A DNA stretch of 64,000 nucleotides from Priestia aryabhattai B8W22 (GTDB lineage: Bacteria > Bacillota > Bacilli > Bacillales > Bacillaceae_H): NCBI RefSeq assembly GCF_000956595.1, contig NZ_JYOO01000012.1:1-64000 (forward strand), given 5' to 3'. A program made the translations under genes and the position numbers. The notes under the pieces are model-generated. The model was not told the DNA's origin, did not search any database, and saw only the letters and a list, made by a program, of their open reading frames with translations. Below, one piece after another: positions 8,971 to 18,706 of this stretch (positions within the stretch are counted from its first letter, which is position 1; each line of letters starts with the position of its first letter).

Positions 8971-9065
8971 ACTTCCCCTCCTTACACCTCATCTTCACTA
9001 TCATATTCAAAAGAAAAAGCAACATAACTTCCTACTTGTATCTATTGAGGTAGAAAATTCGACAT

Positions 9066-9106
9066 AAAAAAGCAAGAGCTCCTTAAAGGATAAACTCTTG
9101 CCTTTT
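9066..9106 (-). terminator. Terminator of the alpha/beta hydrolase-like gene
   Basis: AGCAAGAG/CTCTTGCC stem with a T6 run on the minus strand, directly after the stop codon. Confidence 0.82.
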
Positions 9107-9109
9107 TTC

Positions 9110-9940
9110 TTATATCTTCTTCGCCATATTCACATAATCAATCGTTTCTTGCTTACTAACAGCTGCATGCTTCAGCTTTGGGTCATAATAGAGCTCCACT
9201 TTTATATTATTGATTTCACAGTCGTCTGGCATGTCCTGCAAATCCGTTAAAAACGGCAGCAAGTGATTGTTCATATCGTATTCAAACGCCCCGTTTTGCA
9301 AGTAATACACCTTTGGCACATAGTTAATATGGCGAAAAAACTTCACTACGTTGATTCTCTCACCGTATGAGGCGATCACTTCCTCTTCCGTCAGGTTAGG
9401 ATAAGATAAATTAAACACCTGTTGAACCGGTGTTTTTAGCCACTTGGTCAAGCACGTCTGCGGATTATTGACAAGCGCTTTTGCTCCTTTTACGTACCCC
9501 GCTAAAAACATTGACATAAAGCCGCCGCCTGAAGATCCGTAAAACAATACGTTAGACGAATTCACCTGTGCTTTTTTCATGAACTTTTCAATTAAAACCG
9601 CAATGTCTTTTAAATAAAAACGATCGCTTGTCCCTTGTCCCCACGCAAGCGACACCTTTCCTAAATAAAGCGTAGGATCGTTATAGTAAATAATTGAATC
9701 TTGAAATTCATTCATCCACGAATGGCGCTGAAAATACGGAGGTCCTGCCGGCATTTCTTGACTTGCTCCTCCTCCTGAACCAAACACAAGCAAATGAGAA
9801 GACTCTTTTTTTAATCTCACCAAAAACTCAAACAGCACTCCGTTCCACTCGACTCCTACTAAAATGGGCTTATCAAACGGCAGCTGAAGTTCATCCAGCT
9901 TTTCATACGTACTCTTTATTTTTTCATATTGATCAAGCAA
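9110..9940 (-). CDS. Alpha/beta hydrolase-like protein of unknown substrate
   Basis: A 276-residue soluble protein. A nucleophile elbow is visible as FYGSSGGGFMSM (near residue 150), with a candidate catalytic His near the C-terminus (LKHAAVSK) and possible Asp residues before it. Upstream, VFGSGGGA could form the oxyanion region. The pattern recalls hydrolases linked to surface polysaccharide or accessory-secretion proteins (Asp2, XcbB-like), but the match is by motif only. No ATG is available at the 5' end; a TTG at 9940 is the likely start, with AAGGAAAG about 15 bases upstream, longer than ideal. The start is therefore uncertain. Confidence 0.7.
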   Translation of the reverse strand: MLDQYEKIKSTYEKLDELQLPFDKPILVGVEWNGVLFEFLVRLKKESSHLLVFGSGGGASQEMPAGPPYFQRHSWMNEFQDSIIYYNDPTLYLGKVSLAWGQGTSDRFYLKDIAVLIEKFMKKAQVNSSNVLFYGSSGGGFMSMFLAGYVKGAKALVNNPQTCLTKWLKTPVQQVFNLSYPNLTEEEVIASYGERINVVKFFRHINYVPKVYYLQNGAFEYDMNNHLLPFLTDLQDMPDDCEINNIKVELYYDPKLKHAAVSKQETIDYVNMAKKI

Positions 9941-9965
9941 CAGCTCTGCAACTCACTTTCCTTAA

Positions 9966-10073
9966 AATGATCCGTCTCATGCGTCTGACATTGATCATGG
10001 CTCTGTAAAAAAAGAACCTGTTACAGTGTATGAAACAAACAAAGAAGAGTTTGTACAATTTGGTAAAAAATGA
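9966..10073 (+). pseudogene. Possible C-terminal fragment of a lost gene
   Basis: A 35-codon open stretch on the plus strand, directly after a stop codon and lacking an ATG, reads NDPSHASDIDHG...VYETNKEEFVQFGKK. Composition and codon use look protein-coding. It begins at the edge of the hydrolase gene, as if the rest had been deleted. The parent family is not recognised. Confidence 0.3.
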
Positions 10074-10168
10074 TGGTTTCCTCTCTTTTTACTGGGCTAT
10101 TGTCACAATTTTTTCTTCCTTACATACGATACATCACCTTAAAAATTGTAAATAGGAGCTGAATGTTT

Positions 10169-10834
10169 ATGCCAACATCCTATATGGATTACAATAATCC
10201 AAACGTACAATACTTTTCTGATGTGAACAAAAACAGACTCAATACGCGCAATGATGAAAACTATATTAACCGGCTAGGAAGAGATGTGCTAAATACTCTT
10301 GGAAACGTATCGTTACTCGATATTTACTTAAGCAAAAGCCGCGTGGTCGAACCGCACTATCATCAAAATGCCGCTGAGCTTGTTTACTGTATTTCAGGCT
10401 CAGCCGTCGTTTCATTAATCAATCCGTTTAACAACGAAGTCACAAATATTCCGATTACTCCCGGTCAAGTAGCCAATATCCCTCAAGGCTGGTGGCACTG
10501 GGAGATTGCGTCTGAAGACAATACACATTTACTCGCTATTTTTGACGCTCCGTATCCGGAATACATTTTTGGATCTGATATTTTAAATAAGACGCCTATT
10601 GAAGTGCTTGCTCACACGTACTGCTTAGATCCAGAGCAGCTAAAGAAAACGCTGGCTCCGTTAAAAAATCAAACCATCGTAATTGGACCAACAGACGAAT
10701 GCGGAGAAAAAGAACACTATAAAAAGAAAAAACAAGGAGGCCCCGTTCACCACCAGACTCCTCCTTATACGTATCCTCCGTCTCAGAATTCTTATTATCA
10801 ACCTCAAAACCCTTATCACTATCGATCTTGGTAG
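10169..10834 (+). CDS. Cupin-domain protein with Tyr/Pro/Gln-rich tail
   Basis: A 221-residue protein (223 if the ATG at 10163 is used; AGGAG lies 4 bases from the first ATG and 10 from the second). A single cupin barrel spans about residues 45-150, with metal ligands in EPHYHQNAAELVY and the second-motif His in GWWHWEI. This is the arrangement of oxalate-decarboxylase/germin-type cupins, here with one domain only. The last 40 residues are Lys then Pro/Tyr/Gln/His-rich, like several Bacillus spore-coat proteins, so a spore-surface location is a reasonable guess. The reaction is unknown. Terminator follows. Confidence 0.85.
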   Translation: MPTSYMDYNNPNVQYFSDVNKNRLNTRNDENYINRLGRDVLNTLGNVSLLDIYLSKSRVVEPHYHQNAAELVYCISGSAVVSLINPFNNEVTNIPITPGQVANIPQGWWHWEIASEDNTHLLAIFDAPYPEYIFGSDILNKTPIEVLAHTYCLDPEQLKKTLAPLKNQTIVIGPTDECGEKEHYKKKKQGGPVHHQTPPYTYPPSQNSYYQPQNPYHYRSW

Positions 10835-10839
10835 AGACA

Positions 10840-10872
10840 AGAAACCCCGCTGCCAATGCAACGGGGTTTCTT
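10840..10872 (+). terminator. Terminator of the cupin gene
   Basis: Perfect GAAACCCCG/CGGGGTTTC stem; it also lies 15 bases beyond the stop of the convergent gene. Confidence 0.8.
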
Positions 10873-10887
10873 AACGAATACATAACA

Positions 10888-11130
10888 TTATTGTTCTTCT
10901 ATATACGTGCTATGAAAGGCTGCTTCAATATATGCAACTTGGAAATGATAATGTCCAATTAAATATTTCACAATGTCCACCTGGTCGATTTTGCCGGGCT
11001 TATCGATCATCGCTTCTTTTACCATTTCTTCGAATGTACCTTGATCAAACTGTTCTTCATGGACAACAATTGTCTCAGAGTACATTTCGTCTTGTCCTTC
11101 TGAAATGCGATAGTAATACAATTTTTTCAC
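10888..11130 (-). CDS. Small protein of unknown function
   Basis: An 80-residue acidic soluble protein starting MKKLYYYRISEGQDEMYSE. It alternates short beta-like strands and helices and ends YIEEQ. A GAGGTG ribosome binding site precedes the ATG. The family is not recognised. It is codirectional with the membrane protein upstream, 55 bases away, and may be cotranscribed with it. Confidence 0.7.
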   Translation of the reverse strand: MKKLYYYRISEGQDEMYSETIVVHEEQFDQGTFEEMVKEAMIDKPGKIDQVDIVKYLIGHYHFQVAYIEAAFHSTYIEEQ

Positions 11131-11185
11131 CTCGATTTGTCTTAAGTGTATGTATACCCTTAACTACTCATTTTGAAACATTTTT

Positions 11186-11770
11186 TCAGCTTTCTTTTTC
11201 CGCTTTACGATAGGCTGCGGCTTTTGCTTTTACAAGCAGCCTTGTAACCCAGTACGCCACTAGCGTTATTCCTATATCAATAAGAAAAATATAAAACAAA
11301 CTCATTCCTTTTCTTGAATCAATAAATTTAAAATGATGTTCAAGAGGCGCCAGTCCAAACGAAAAAACAGCGCTCAGCAGAATCGTATACAGATAAAAAT
11401 TCTTTTGATGATTTGTACAATATTGATAAAGCAGCAGAAAGCCTACTGGCAAAATAGAAGCGGTAATATTCGTTGCGTTGGGAAGCAGCGGCGTTAAGAA
11501 AAACGTGTGCGTTAAATGACCGCTTCTCCCAAGTGCAATATCAATATATGCCCAAAGCATATGCACTGTGTAACCGAAGAAAAACACCTCAAAGATCCTC
11601 GTCCGGTCTACGGTAAAATACAACAACACAAGAGGAAGAACGAGTGAAGCGAGTACCACCCAAAACTGCCAGTTTCCAAAATCTGAATACTGATGCCAAT
11701 ACGACGATAATAACTTCTGCAGCTTATCGCTTTGTTCATGTATGTTTCCCCAGTATCGTTCATAACTCAC
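11186..11770 (-). CDS. CBO0543-type integral membrane protein
   Basis: A 194-residue protein with about five hydrophobic segments (around residues 35-55, 60-80, 95-115, 125-145 and 160-180) and a charged, Lys/Ala-rich C-terminus. Motifs such as HMLWAYIDIALGR and FFLTPLLPN, plus the overall layout, fit the uncharacterised CBO0543 family seen in several copies in Bacillus genomes. No function is established. Confidence 0.75.
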   Translation of the reverse strand: MSYERYWGNIHEQSDKLQKLLSSYWHQYSDFGNWQFWVVLASLVLPLVLLYFTVDRTRIFEVFFFGYTVHMLWAYIDIALGRSGHLTHTFFLTPLLPNATNITASILPVGFLLLYQYCTNHQKNFYLYTILLSAVFSFGLAPLEHHFKFIDSRKGMSLFYIFLIDIGITLVAYWVTRLLVKAKAAAYRKAEKES

Positions 11771-11854
11771 TGAAGTAACCTCCTATATAGAGTCTCTGCT
11801 TATATATGTACGAATAATCTCCATTTTATACAGAGAAACATGGGAAGCGGCCAT

Positions 11855-12562
11855 TTATTGCTTGTCATCACCTAAATACGTCACCAGGAGTTCATGCTCA
11901 ATGACTTTACTCGCTTTTCGATTAACAGCATACGCTTTTGCTGTTGGTCTTGAGCTAACTGATGCCGATAGCTTCTCATCTTTAAAATGCAGCGCGACTC
12001 CATCATCTACAGCATAGCCTTCTTTCATTTCTCCGCTTGCCATTAACTCATGATACGAAGGTCTTCGATTGCTTTCTCCGTCGTAGTGAGGACAGTTGCT
12101 GCCGGTTAAAAACCCTAAACAGTCGATTTTAGACAGGTTGTTGTTCATTGAATCAGTGACGCCTTCTTCAAACCAGCAAATCGAACCTGCGCTTATTCCT
12201 GCTAAAATTATTCCTTTTTTATAAGCTTCCTTTAAAATTGTATCAAGTCCCCACTCTTTCCATAAAGAAAGCATATTCCTTGTATTACCGCCGCCTACAT
12301 ACAAAATGTCGTGCTGCATCACATATGCTTTTAAATTCATAAAGTTTTGAGAAAACAGCGATAAATGAGACGGTGTGCATATCAACTTCTCAAACGCTTC
12401 ATAAAACCTTTCTATATAATTATCCGCATCTCCGCTGGCTGTAGGGATAAAACAGATTTTCGGCACATCTGTACGAGCTTGTGAAAGTATGTATTGATCC
12501 AGCAGCAAGTTATCCGGCTCCATCGAAAAACCTCCGCCGCCCATGGCTATAATTTGTCTCAT
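11855..12562 (-). CDS. Peptidase E (S51 dipeptidase-like)
   Basis: A 235-residue protein starting MRQIIAMGGGGFSMEP. This start is chosen over in-frame codons 18 bases upstream because AAAGGA stands 7-9 bases before it. The catalytic Ser lies in GISAGSICWFEEG, the nucleophile motif of the S51 family, and VDDGVALHF near residue 190 fits the C-terminal half. Family members hydrolyse Asp-X dipeptides or, in related branches, cyanophycin. B. subtilis YgaJ is a likely counterpart. Confidence 0.9.
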   Translation of the reverse strand: MRQIIAMGGGGFSMEPDNLLLDQYILSQARTDVPKICFIPTASGDADNYIERFYEAFEKLICTPSHLSLFSQNFMNLKAYVMQHDILYVGGGNTRNMLSLWKEWGLDTILKEAYKKGIILAGISAGSICWFEEGVTDSMNNNLSKIDCLGFLTGSNCPHYDGESNRRPSYHELMASGEMKEGYAVDDGVALHFKDEKLSASVSSRPTAKAYAVNRKASKVIEHELLVTYLGDDKQ

Positions 12563-12668
12563 TTCAATCATTCCTTTCAAAAAAGTGATATAGAAAATGT
12601 AAATTCATACTATTTCAAACAAGAAGTTTTCCGTATAATGGAAGAGTGAAAAAGGTGGTGCAAAGCTT

Positions 12669-13172
12669 TTGAAAATAGTACGAACACTTATACTAATACT
12701 AGGCATTTTTATTATCTTGTTTTGTATTTTTGGCTATATCGATTATAACGGTCAAAAAATGGAACTTGGAGCCAAACAAGAAAAAAACATTCCTTCTTCC
12801 ATTAACACTGACGGAGGTGTCATTACGCTATCTGCTGTAAGCGAAAAATACGATAAAACGCAGTTTGGCTTTTTTGTTATCCAAAACAATTCGACGCATA
12901 CCTTAACAATTCCTTATGAAAATACGGCGGATCACTTAAAAGACGGCAAGTGGTACAAAGTTGTGCTAAACGGATTGGAGTTTCCTGATAAAACTGTCAC
13001 GCTAAAGCCAGGGAAATCATTCAAACAAGATATCGCAACTCCTAACTACAAAGTAGGAAAATATCGTTTTGTTCAACACTTTAAAGATGAAAACGGAAAA
13101 GAGTATGTACTAGCGGCTCCTTTTGAAATCGTTTGGCCGAGTCTTAAAAATGTTCTCGGACAGTTTGATTAA
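12669..13172 (+). CDS. Membrane-anchored Ig-like domain protein
   Basis: A 167-residue protein starting at a TTG preceded by AAGGTGG. An N-terminal hydrophobic anchor (residues 5-24) is followed by an extracellular beta-rich domain (SAVSEKYDKTQFGFFVIQNN, KWYKVVLNG, GKYRFVQHF) that looks like a bacterial Ig-like fold. No Cys lipobox is present. Related small proteins are common in bacilli with no known role. Own terminator. Confidence 0.78.
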   Translation: MKIVRTLILILGIFIILFCIFGYIDYNGQKMELGAKQEKNIPSSINTDGGVITLSAVSEKYDKTQFGFFVIQNNSTHTLTIPYENTADHLKDGKWYKVVLNGLEFPDKTVTLKPGKSFKQDIATPNYKVGKYRFVQHFKDENGKEYVLAAPFEIVWPSLKNVLGQFD

Positions 13173-13176
13173 AGGT

Positions 13177-13214
13177 AAAAAAGCACTTACCTGCTATGAG
13201 GTAAGTGCTTTTTA
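13177..13214. terminator. Bidirectional terminator between the Ig-like gene and ileS2
   Basis: Perfect AAAAAGCACTTACC/GGTAAGTGCTTTTT stem; serves both convergent genes. Confidence 0.92.
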
Positions 13215-16200
13215 TCAGCTCTGATTTAAAACGCGAAGCGTAACTTGCTTTGTTCCGACTTTTACCGTCTCTCCGTTTTTGATGGCTTCTTTCACACTGA
13301 GACTGTGCAGCAGAAGATTTTCTTGAAGCAGCGTTTCAAACTTCGCAACGGCTTCCTTCACTTCTTCGTCTCCGCTAAGCTCCAAATCAATACGTAAATT
13401 CACGGGTAAATCCAGCTTTTTACGATAGTCTTGAACCGCTCGAATTACTTCACGAGCGACTCCTTCCTGCACGAGTTCTTCGGTTAACGCCGTATCCAAC
13501 ACCGCAGTATACATGCCGTTTGATGCAACTGCAAAACCTTCTTTTGGCACTTTTTCAACAAGTACGTCTGCCGTTTCAAGCGTTAAGTTTTCTCCTGAAG
13601 CAAGCGTAACACTCAGCTTGCCTTGTTCAACAAACTCTTTTCCTTGCTCTTCTGAAAGGTTCTTTAATGCTTGATTGACCTCATTTACTTGTTTTCCAAA
13701 CTTCGGTCCCGCCTGTTTAAAATCAAGTTTTAATACATAAGAAACAAGTTTGTCGTCGTCTTGCTCCACGTTAAAGTTCTTTACATTAAGCTCATCTTTG
13801 ATGACATCATGGTACGCTTCCCACTCTACATCTTCTTCCGTTACCACAAGTGAAAGACTCTGCAAAGGCTGCTTTACTTTTAACGAATGCGTATTTCGGA
13901 TGCTTCGGCCTAGTTCCACTACTTGAAGCACCGCTGCCATTTCTTTTTCCAGCTTTTCGTTCACTTTCGTTTGATCACATGCAGGATAGTCTGCTAAATG
14001 AACGCTTTTCCCTGTTAGATTTTCATGAACATCATCCGCAACAAACGGCGTAAACGGTGCCAACAGCTGACTAAGCATCACTAACACTTCATGAAGCGTA
14101 TCGTAAGCCGCTGCTTTTTCTCCGTGCATCCCTTCTGACCAAAAGCGATCGCGAGAACGTCGTACATACCAGTTGCTTAGCTCTTCAATAAATGCCGCGA
14201 TTTCACGAGCGGCACTTGTAAATCCGTAATCTTCAAGATGTGCTGTTGCTCGCTTAACCGTGCTGTGCAAACGTGAAAGAATCCATTCATCCAATTTTGT
14301 TTTTTTCAATTCATACGTTTGCTCAGGGTTATAGCCGTCAAGCTTAGCGTACAGAACGTAAAAGCCGTACACGTTCACAAGCGTATCAATAACTTTTGAT
14401 TTCGCTTCTTGCACGACCCGCTCTGAAAATTTCTTCGGATTCCAAGGTGCACTGTCTGCTAAAAGCGCCCATCTAAGCGCATCCGCACCAAATGTATGAA
14501 TAAGATCAACAGGGTCTAGCGCATTTCCTTTACTTTTAGACATCTTTTGACCGTTTTCATCTAAGACGTGACCAAGAGACAAAACGCGCTTATACGGTGC
14601 TTTTCCTGTAAAGAGCGTTGAAACTGCCATCAAGCTGTAAAACCAGCCGCGCGTTTGATCAATTCCTTCTGCGATAACGTCTGCTGGAAACTGTTTTTGG
14701 AACAGTTCATTATTTTCAAACGGATAGTGATACTGCGCAAACGGCATCGACCCGCTGTCAAACCAAACGTCGATCACTTCCGGCGTTCGCTTCATTTCTC
14801 CGCTGCAGACCGGACACGTCAGCTGCACGTCATCTACATAAGGCTTATGAAGTTCAATGCTGTCATCAACGGAATGAGACGCATGATTTTGAAGCTCTTT
14901 GATACTTTTCGGAGCTACTTGATGCGCACATTCCCCGCATTCCCATACGTTCAGCGGCGTTCCCCAGTAGCGCTTTCTGCTGATGTTCCAGTCCACCATA
15001 TTTTCCAAAAAGTTGCCAAAGCGACCGTGCTTGATATGATCCGGGTACCACTTCACGCTTTCATTATTTTTCAAAAATTGTTCTTTTGACGCCGTCGTTT
15101 GGATAAACCAGCTTTCATTTGCGTAATAAAGAAGCGGCGAGTCACATCTCCAGCAAAACGGATAGCTATGCTCATGCTTTTCTTTATGATACAGCACGTC
15201 TTGATTTGCTAAGTAGCGAACGATATCAACGTCGCAGTCTTTTACAAAACGCCCTTGAAACGGCGGCACTTCAGATGTGTACTGCCCTTTTTCATCCACT
15301 ACGTTCACAAATGAAAAGCCGTTTTCTTTTACAACTCTGTAATCATCTTCACCGTAAGCAGGTGCTAAATGAACAACGCCCGTTCCGCTTTGGTCCGTTA
15401 CATAATCAGCCGTCACGACTTCATGACCTTTTTCAACGTTCACAAAATCAAACGGCGGCTCATACGACATTCCTTTTAACTCATTTCCTTTATGATGAGA
15501 TAAAACGCTATATTCTCCTTTTAACACTTTGTCTGCGAGTGCTTCTGCCACTATATACACGCTGTCGCCTTGCTCGGCGCGAACGTAGCTCATCTCTTCA
15601 TGCACCGCAAGCGCCACGTTTGATGGAAGCGTCCAAGGCGTTGTCGTCCAGCCCAAAAAATACTCATTATCGCGGTTTTTCACTTTAAATTTGACCGTTA
15701 CCGTTAAATCTTTTACATCTTTATACCCTTGCGCCACTTCATGCGAACTCAGCGACGTTTGACAGCTCGGGCAGTAAGGTGATACGCGGTGGCCTTTATA
15801 AAGAAGTCCTTTATCATGAATCGTGCCAAGCACGTTCCATACACTTTCAATGTATGAATTCTCCAAGGTGATGTAAGGGTCTTCCATATCAACCCAATAG
15901 CCAAGCTGCTCCGTGAACGTGCGCCACTGCTTTTCATACACAAACACACTTTCCTTACACTTGTTAATAAAAGCTTCTACGCCGTATTTTTCAATATCAT
16001 GCTTTCCTGAAATTCCGAGCTGCTTTTCAACACCGAGCTCAACCGGAAGTCCGTGCGTATCCCAGCCTGCTTTTCGGATCACTTGATGCCCTGTCATCGT
16101 CTTATAACGAGCCACAACGTCTTTAATGGTACGGCCAAGCGCGTGCCCTACGTGAGGAAGACCGTTTGCTGTAGGAGGCCCTTCATAAAATACAAACGAA

Positions 16201-16313
16201 GGATGCCCTTCTCGTTTTTGAACCGACTGGTGAAACACATTTCCCTTTTGCCACTGCTGCTGGATACGCTGTTCGCGCTCTTGCGAAGACTCCCTTACAT
16301 TCACTTCTTTCAT
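13215..16313 (-). CDS. ileS2: Isoleucyl-tRNA synthetase, type 2 (eukaryote-like)
   Basis: A 1032-residue class I synthetase, longer than the usual ~920 of bacterial type 1 IleRS. The HIGH motif appears as HVGH within [17 protein letters not shown]. The KMSKS loop is intact. [15 protein letters not shown] and the long C-terminal region match type 2 IleRS, which is naturally less sensitive to mupirocin. P. megaterium is known to carry both types. It charges tRNA-Ile in the cytoplasm; the editing CP1 domain lies around residues 200-400. An isoleucine T-box leader controls it. Start ATG has GGAGTG ahead. Confidence 0.96.
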   Translation of the reverse strand: MKEVNVRESSQEREQRIQQQWQKGNVFHQSVQKREGHPSFVFYEGPPTANGLPHVGHALGRTIKDVVARYKTMTGHQVIRKAGWDTHGLPVELGVEKQLGISGKHDIEKYGVEAFINKCKESVFVYEKQWRTFTEQLGYWVDMEDPYITLENSYIESVWNVLGTIHDKGLLYKGHRVSPYCPSCQTSLSSHEVAQGYKDVKDLTVTVKFKVKNRDNEYFLGWTTTPWTLPSNVALAVHEEMSYVRAEQGDSVYIVAEALADKVLKGEYSVLSHHKGNELKGMSYEPPFDFVNVEKGHEVVTADYVTDQSGTGVVHLAPAYGEDDYRVVKENGFSFVNVVDEKGQYTSEVPPFQGRFVKDCDVDIVRYLANQDVLYHKEKHEHSYPFCWRCDSPLLYYANESWFIQTTASKEQFLKNNESVKWYPDHIKHGRFGNFLENMVDWNISRKRYWGTPLNVWECGECAHQVAPKSIKELQNHASHSVDDSIELHKPYVDDVQLTCPVCSGEMKRTPEVIDVWFDSGSMPFAQYHYPFENNELFQKQFPADVIAEGIDQTRGWFYSLMAVSTLFTGKAPYKRVLSLGHVLDENGQKMSKSKGNALDPVDLIHTFGADALRWALLADSAPWNPKKFSERVVQEAKSKVIDTLVNVYGFYVLYAKLDGYNPEQTYELKKTKLDEWILSRLHSTVKRATAHLEDYGFTSAAREIAAFIEELSNWYVRRSRDRFWSEGMHGEKAAAYDTLHEVLVMLSQLLAPFTPFVADDVHENLTGKSVHLADYPACDQTKVNEKLEKEMAAVLQVVELGRSIRNTHSLKVKQPLQSLSLVVTEEDVEWEAYHDVIKDELNVKNFNVEQDDDKLVSYVLKLDFKQAGPKFGKQVNEVNQALKNLSEEQGKEFVEQGKLSVTLASGENLTLETADVLVEKVPKEGFAVASNGMYTAVLDTALTEELVQEGVAREVIRAVQDYRKKLDLPVNLRIDLELSGDEEVKEAVAKFETLLQENLLLHSLSVKEAIKNGETVKVGTKQVTLRVLNQS

Positions 16314-16346
16314 GTGATACCACTCCTTTTAAAGTTAAAAGCACAC

Positions 16347-16619
16347 AAAGAAACCCGTCCCTATGACTAGGGACGGGTTTTAACCGCGGTACCACCCTGG
16401 CTTCTATTGATCCGTTCATCAATAGCACTCAGCAACGTACAATCATACGCGTTCTTTTTAACGGTAGACTACCGTTCAAACTTACTTATAGTTCAGTTTG
16501 ACTTCTCAGAGAGGATATTCCCCTGCGGCTTGAACACTGGCTTTCAGCTATCACCAGCTCTCTGTGGAACAAACTTGCAGCGTACTGATTCTCTTCAACG
16601 AATTTGTGTGCTTTTATTA
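16347..16619 (-). promoter_or_regulatory. T-box riboswitch (isoleucine) of ileS2
   Basis: The minus-strand leader has the conserved antiterminator element AGGGTGGTACCGCG (16385-16398). It is followed by a perfect terminator stem AAACCCGTCCCTA/TAGGGACGGGTTT (16351-16380). The AGAGAGCTGGTG element of stem I is present. In the specifier loop GAATATCC the codon ATC (16514-16516) selects tRNA-Ile. Uncharged tRNA-Ile would favour the antiterminator and raise ileS2 expression. Confidence 0.96.
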
Positions 16620-16625
16620 GTAGCT

Positions 16626-16654
16626 ATTGTATGCGGTTTGGAAGGGAATGTCAA
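16626..16654 (-). promoter_or_regulatory. Sigma-A promoter of the T-box/ileS2 transcript
   Basis: TTGACA (16649-16654), 17-base spacer, TACAAT (16626-16631). Confidence 0.85.
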
Positions 16655-16767
16655 TGTTTATGAAATTTATATATGTTTTTTCTTATAATGCAGTCGTCTA
16701 TTGATAAAATAACTGCTTACCACTGTTTGCTGCCTTTTTCACGCTCTTAGAAAAAGGCAATGTACAC

Positions 16768-16795
16768 AAAAAACCACCTCATTTAAGGTGGGTAT
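16768..16795 (-). terminator. Terminator of the BBE-type oxidase gene
   Basis: CCACCT/AGGTGG stem with a T6 run on the minus strand, 30 bases past the stop codon. Confidence 0.75.
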
Positions 16796-16825
16796 TATTT
16801 GGCTCTCCGACTTGAAAGACACTCT

Positions 16826-18175
16826 TTAAAACCAGTTAATAAACGGCGGGATGCTTTGAGGGAAATGAAATAGATTGCACGGATCATATGCTCGTTTCAC
16901 TTCTCGAAGCTTTATAAAATTCTCTCCATAATAAGCTGTTGGCCAATCTCTGATGAACCGGTCCGGCCAGCTCACATAATCTCCAGTTGTATATCTCGAT
17001 AAAGCATTTCTTAATTCTTCAATCCAGCGAATGTTTGCTCTCTCTTCTGAAGGATGGCTCCATGTAGCAAGGTACTCCTGTGCGATAACAGCATCTCTAT
17101 AATAGAAGGCCGTTTCATTAGAGCCAACTTCCTCTACTGCTCCTCCAAGAGACTGGTGCCAAATACTAGATTTTTCATTCGGAGCATTTTCTAAAAAATG
17201 CTTCATTGTTAAAATGGCCTCTTTTGGAAAAGGTTTATTAAGAAAAGAGCCTGACCTTTTTCGAGGGGCGGGTTGGTTTCCGCTCGGATCGTCAAAAAAT
17301 CGTACAGCTTCAATATATGAAACTTCCTTTATTACTACTTTTTTAGGACACCCAACATCTATTAAAGGCTGCAGAAGTTCCTTTAACTTGAATGATGAAC
17401 CAACGAACTCACCTTGAGCGATAATCTGATTTGCTTCTTTCGATTTTAACTCAATCTCCGAAGTTAAGCGCTTATTAGTATTGGTGGCCCAGTGCTGCCA
17501 TGCATCAAAAGCAGCTTCAAAATCTTCCCACTCCCATGTAATTGAGAAGATTGACACCTTTGAGATAGGCTGCACCTTGAATGTAAGGGACGTAACAATA
17601 CCAAAGTTTCCGCCCCCGCCGCCACAACAAGCCCAAAAAAGATCACTGTTGTGATTTTTATTTGCCTTAATGAGTTCAACTTCTCTCTGTTCATTTACTA
17701 TGGCCATTTCAACTTCAAGCAAATTATCACAGGTAAGCCCAAACAACCTTGATAACATCCCAATCCCTCCGCCAAGCACAAGGCCTACAAGACCAACACT
17801 GCTTTCCGTTCCTGCAGGGATAGTCGTTCCTTTTTTCCATAATTCATTATATACTTTCCCTAGATTAGCTCCTGCTTCTATTTTCGCTGTCATGTCTTTA
17901 GAGTTGAACGTGATTCTATCCATTTCACTAACATCAATCACTAATCCACCGTTTACTAGTGAAAAATTTTCATAGCTATGCCTACCGCTTCTTATTCGAA
18001 ATGGGACATGATTTTCCTTTACCCATTTCAATGCATTTACTACATCGTTTGTATTCTGACAAAATACAATTATTCTCGGAAATTTAGGCACACCTAAATT
18101 ATTATTTGTTCTAGCCTGATCATATTCCACATCATCAGGTGTAACGATTCGTCCAGTAAGCTTTGTTTCCTCCAC
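16826..18175 (-). CDS. FAD-linked oxidase, berberine-bridge-enzyme type
   Basis: A 449-residue flavoprotein. The PCMH-type FAD domain shows RSGRHSYENF, whose His is the family's covalent flavin attachment site, and GLVLGGGIGMLSR. The second (Cys) attachment site of bicovalent oxidases is absent (GTESSVG instead of a GxCxxVG pattern). The C-terminal BBE segment reads YYGENFIKLREVKRAYDPCN. Such enzymes oxidise sugars or secondary metabolites with O2; the substrate is unknown. No signal peptide. Similar to B. subtilis YgaK/YitY. Confidence 0.9.
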   Translation of the reverse strand: MEETKLTGRIVTPDDVEYDQARTNNNLGVPKFPRIIVFCQNTNDVVNALKWVKENHVPFRIRSGRHSYENFSLVNGGLVIDVSEMDRITFNSKDMTAKIEAGANLGKVYNELWKKGTTIPAGTESSVGLVGLVLGGGIGMLSRLFGLTCDNLLEVEMAIVNEQREVELIKANKNHNSDLFWACCGGGGGNFGIVTSLTFKVQPISKVSIFSITWEWEDFEAAFDAWQHWATNTNKRLTSEIELKSKEANQIIAQGEFVGSSFKLKELLQPLIDVGCPKKVVIKEVSYIEAVRFFDDPSGNQPAPRKRSGSFLNKPFPKEAILTMKHFLENAPNEKSSIWHQSLGGAVEEVGSNETAFYYRDAVIAQEYLATWSHPSEERANIRWIEELRNALSRYTTGDYVSWPDRFIRDWPTAYYGENFIKLREVKRAYDPCNLFHFPQSIPPFINWF

Positions 18176-18706
18176 GATATAACCCCTTTCTCACATCATA
18201 CAGATAAGATGCTATATCCTATGAATTTTCTTCAAAAAAGACACACACTTTAAAGGGAAGAAACAGAGAGTAGAAAACTTACTGGAGGGGTTCTGGACAG
18301 AATACTAATTTTTTTAATGTAGTAACTTTCGCTTTGTAGATGAGCCTGCTTCTTTGCAGTACCATAATAAGCATATTAACTATTAAATTATTACTTTTTA
18401 ACCCTATATTATCTTTATTTAAGATTAACACATTTTCCTTCAAGCCTTTTTGAAGCTTGTGCTTTATAACTTTCTCATCACCCATTATAAACGAATTATG
18501 TGCATAATAAATGCCCTCACTGCTAATCAAATGTATCCTTATTCTCGTTATATTTTTATATACTTAATGAAGCCTTTCCTCGTATGCTTACCTACATAAC
18601 TTGAATCCTGAAGAATCCTCAAAAGAGACATTCATACCTCTACAACACATAAAATAAACATATACAGAATGATACCTCTCATGAAATTCGAAAGGAGAAA
18701 TCACCT
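18176..18706. other. Intergenic stretch with at most one doubtful small frame
   Basis: AT-rich region between divergent genes. Apart from the weak candidate at 18279-18530 and the expected promoters, nothing is recognised. Confidence 0.5.
18279..18530 (-). CDS. Doubtful small ORF
   Basis: An 83-codon frame beginning with TTG, with AAGG 8 bases upstream. The product (MISSEGIYYAHNSFIMGDEK...) has no recognised domain. Its Lys/Leu-rich middle could arise from AT-rich non-coding DNA. Listed only because it is the longest frame in a 530-base gap. Confidence 0.22.
   Translation of the reverse strand: MISSEGIYYAHNSFIMGDEKVIKHKLQKGLKENVLILNKDNIGLKSNNLIVNMLIMVLQRSRLIYKAKVTTLKKLVFCPEPLQ

Noticed and set aside
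10596-10883. Frames on both strands over the end of the cupin gene
   Set aside because: They overlap the cupin C-terminal tail and its terminator, and low-complexity coding explains them.
14655-15688. Long plus-strand frames opposite ileS2
   Set aside because: They are antisense shadows of a highly conserved synthetase, with no ribosome sites or domain patterns.
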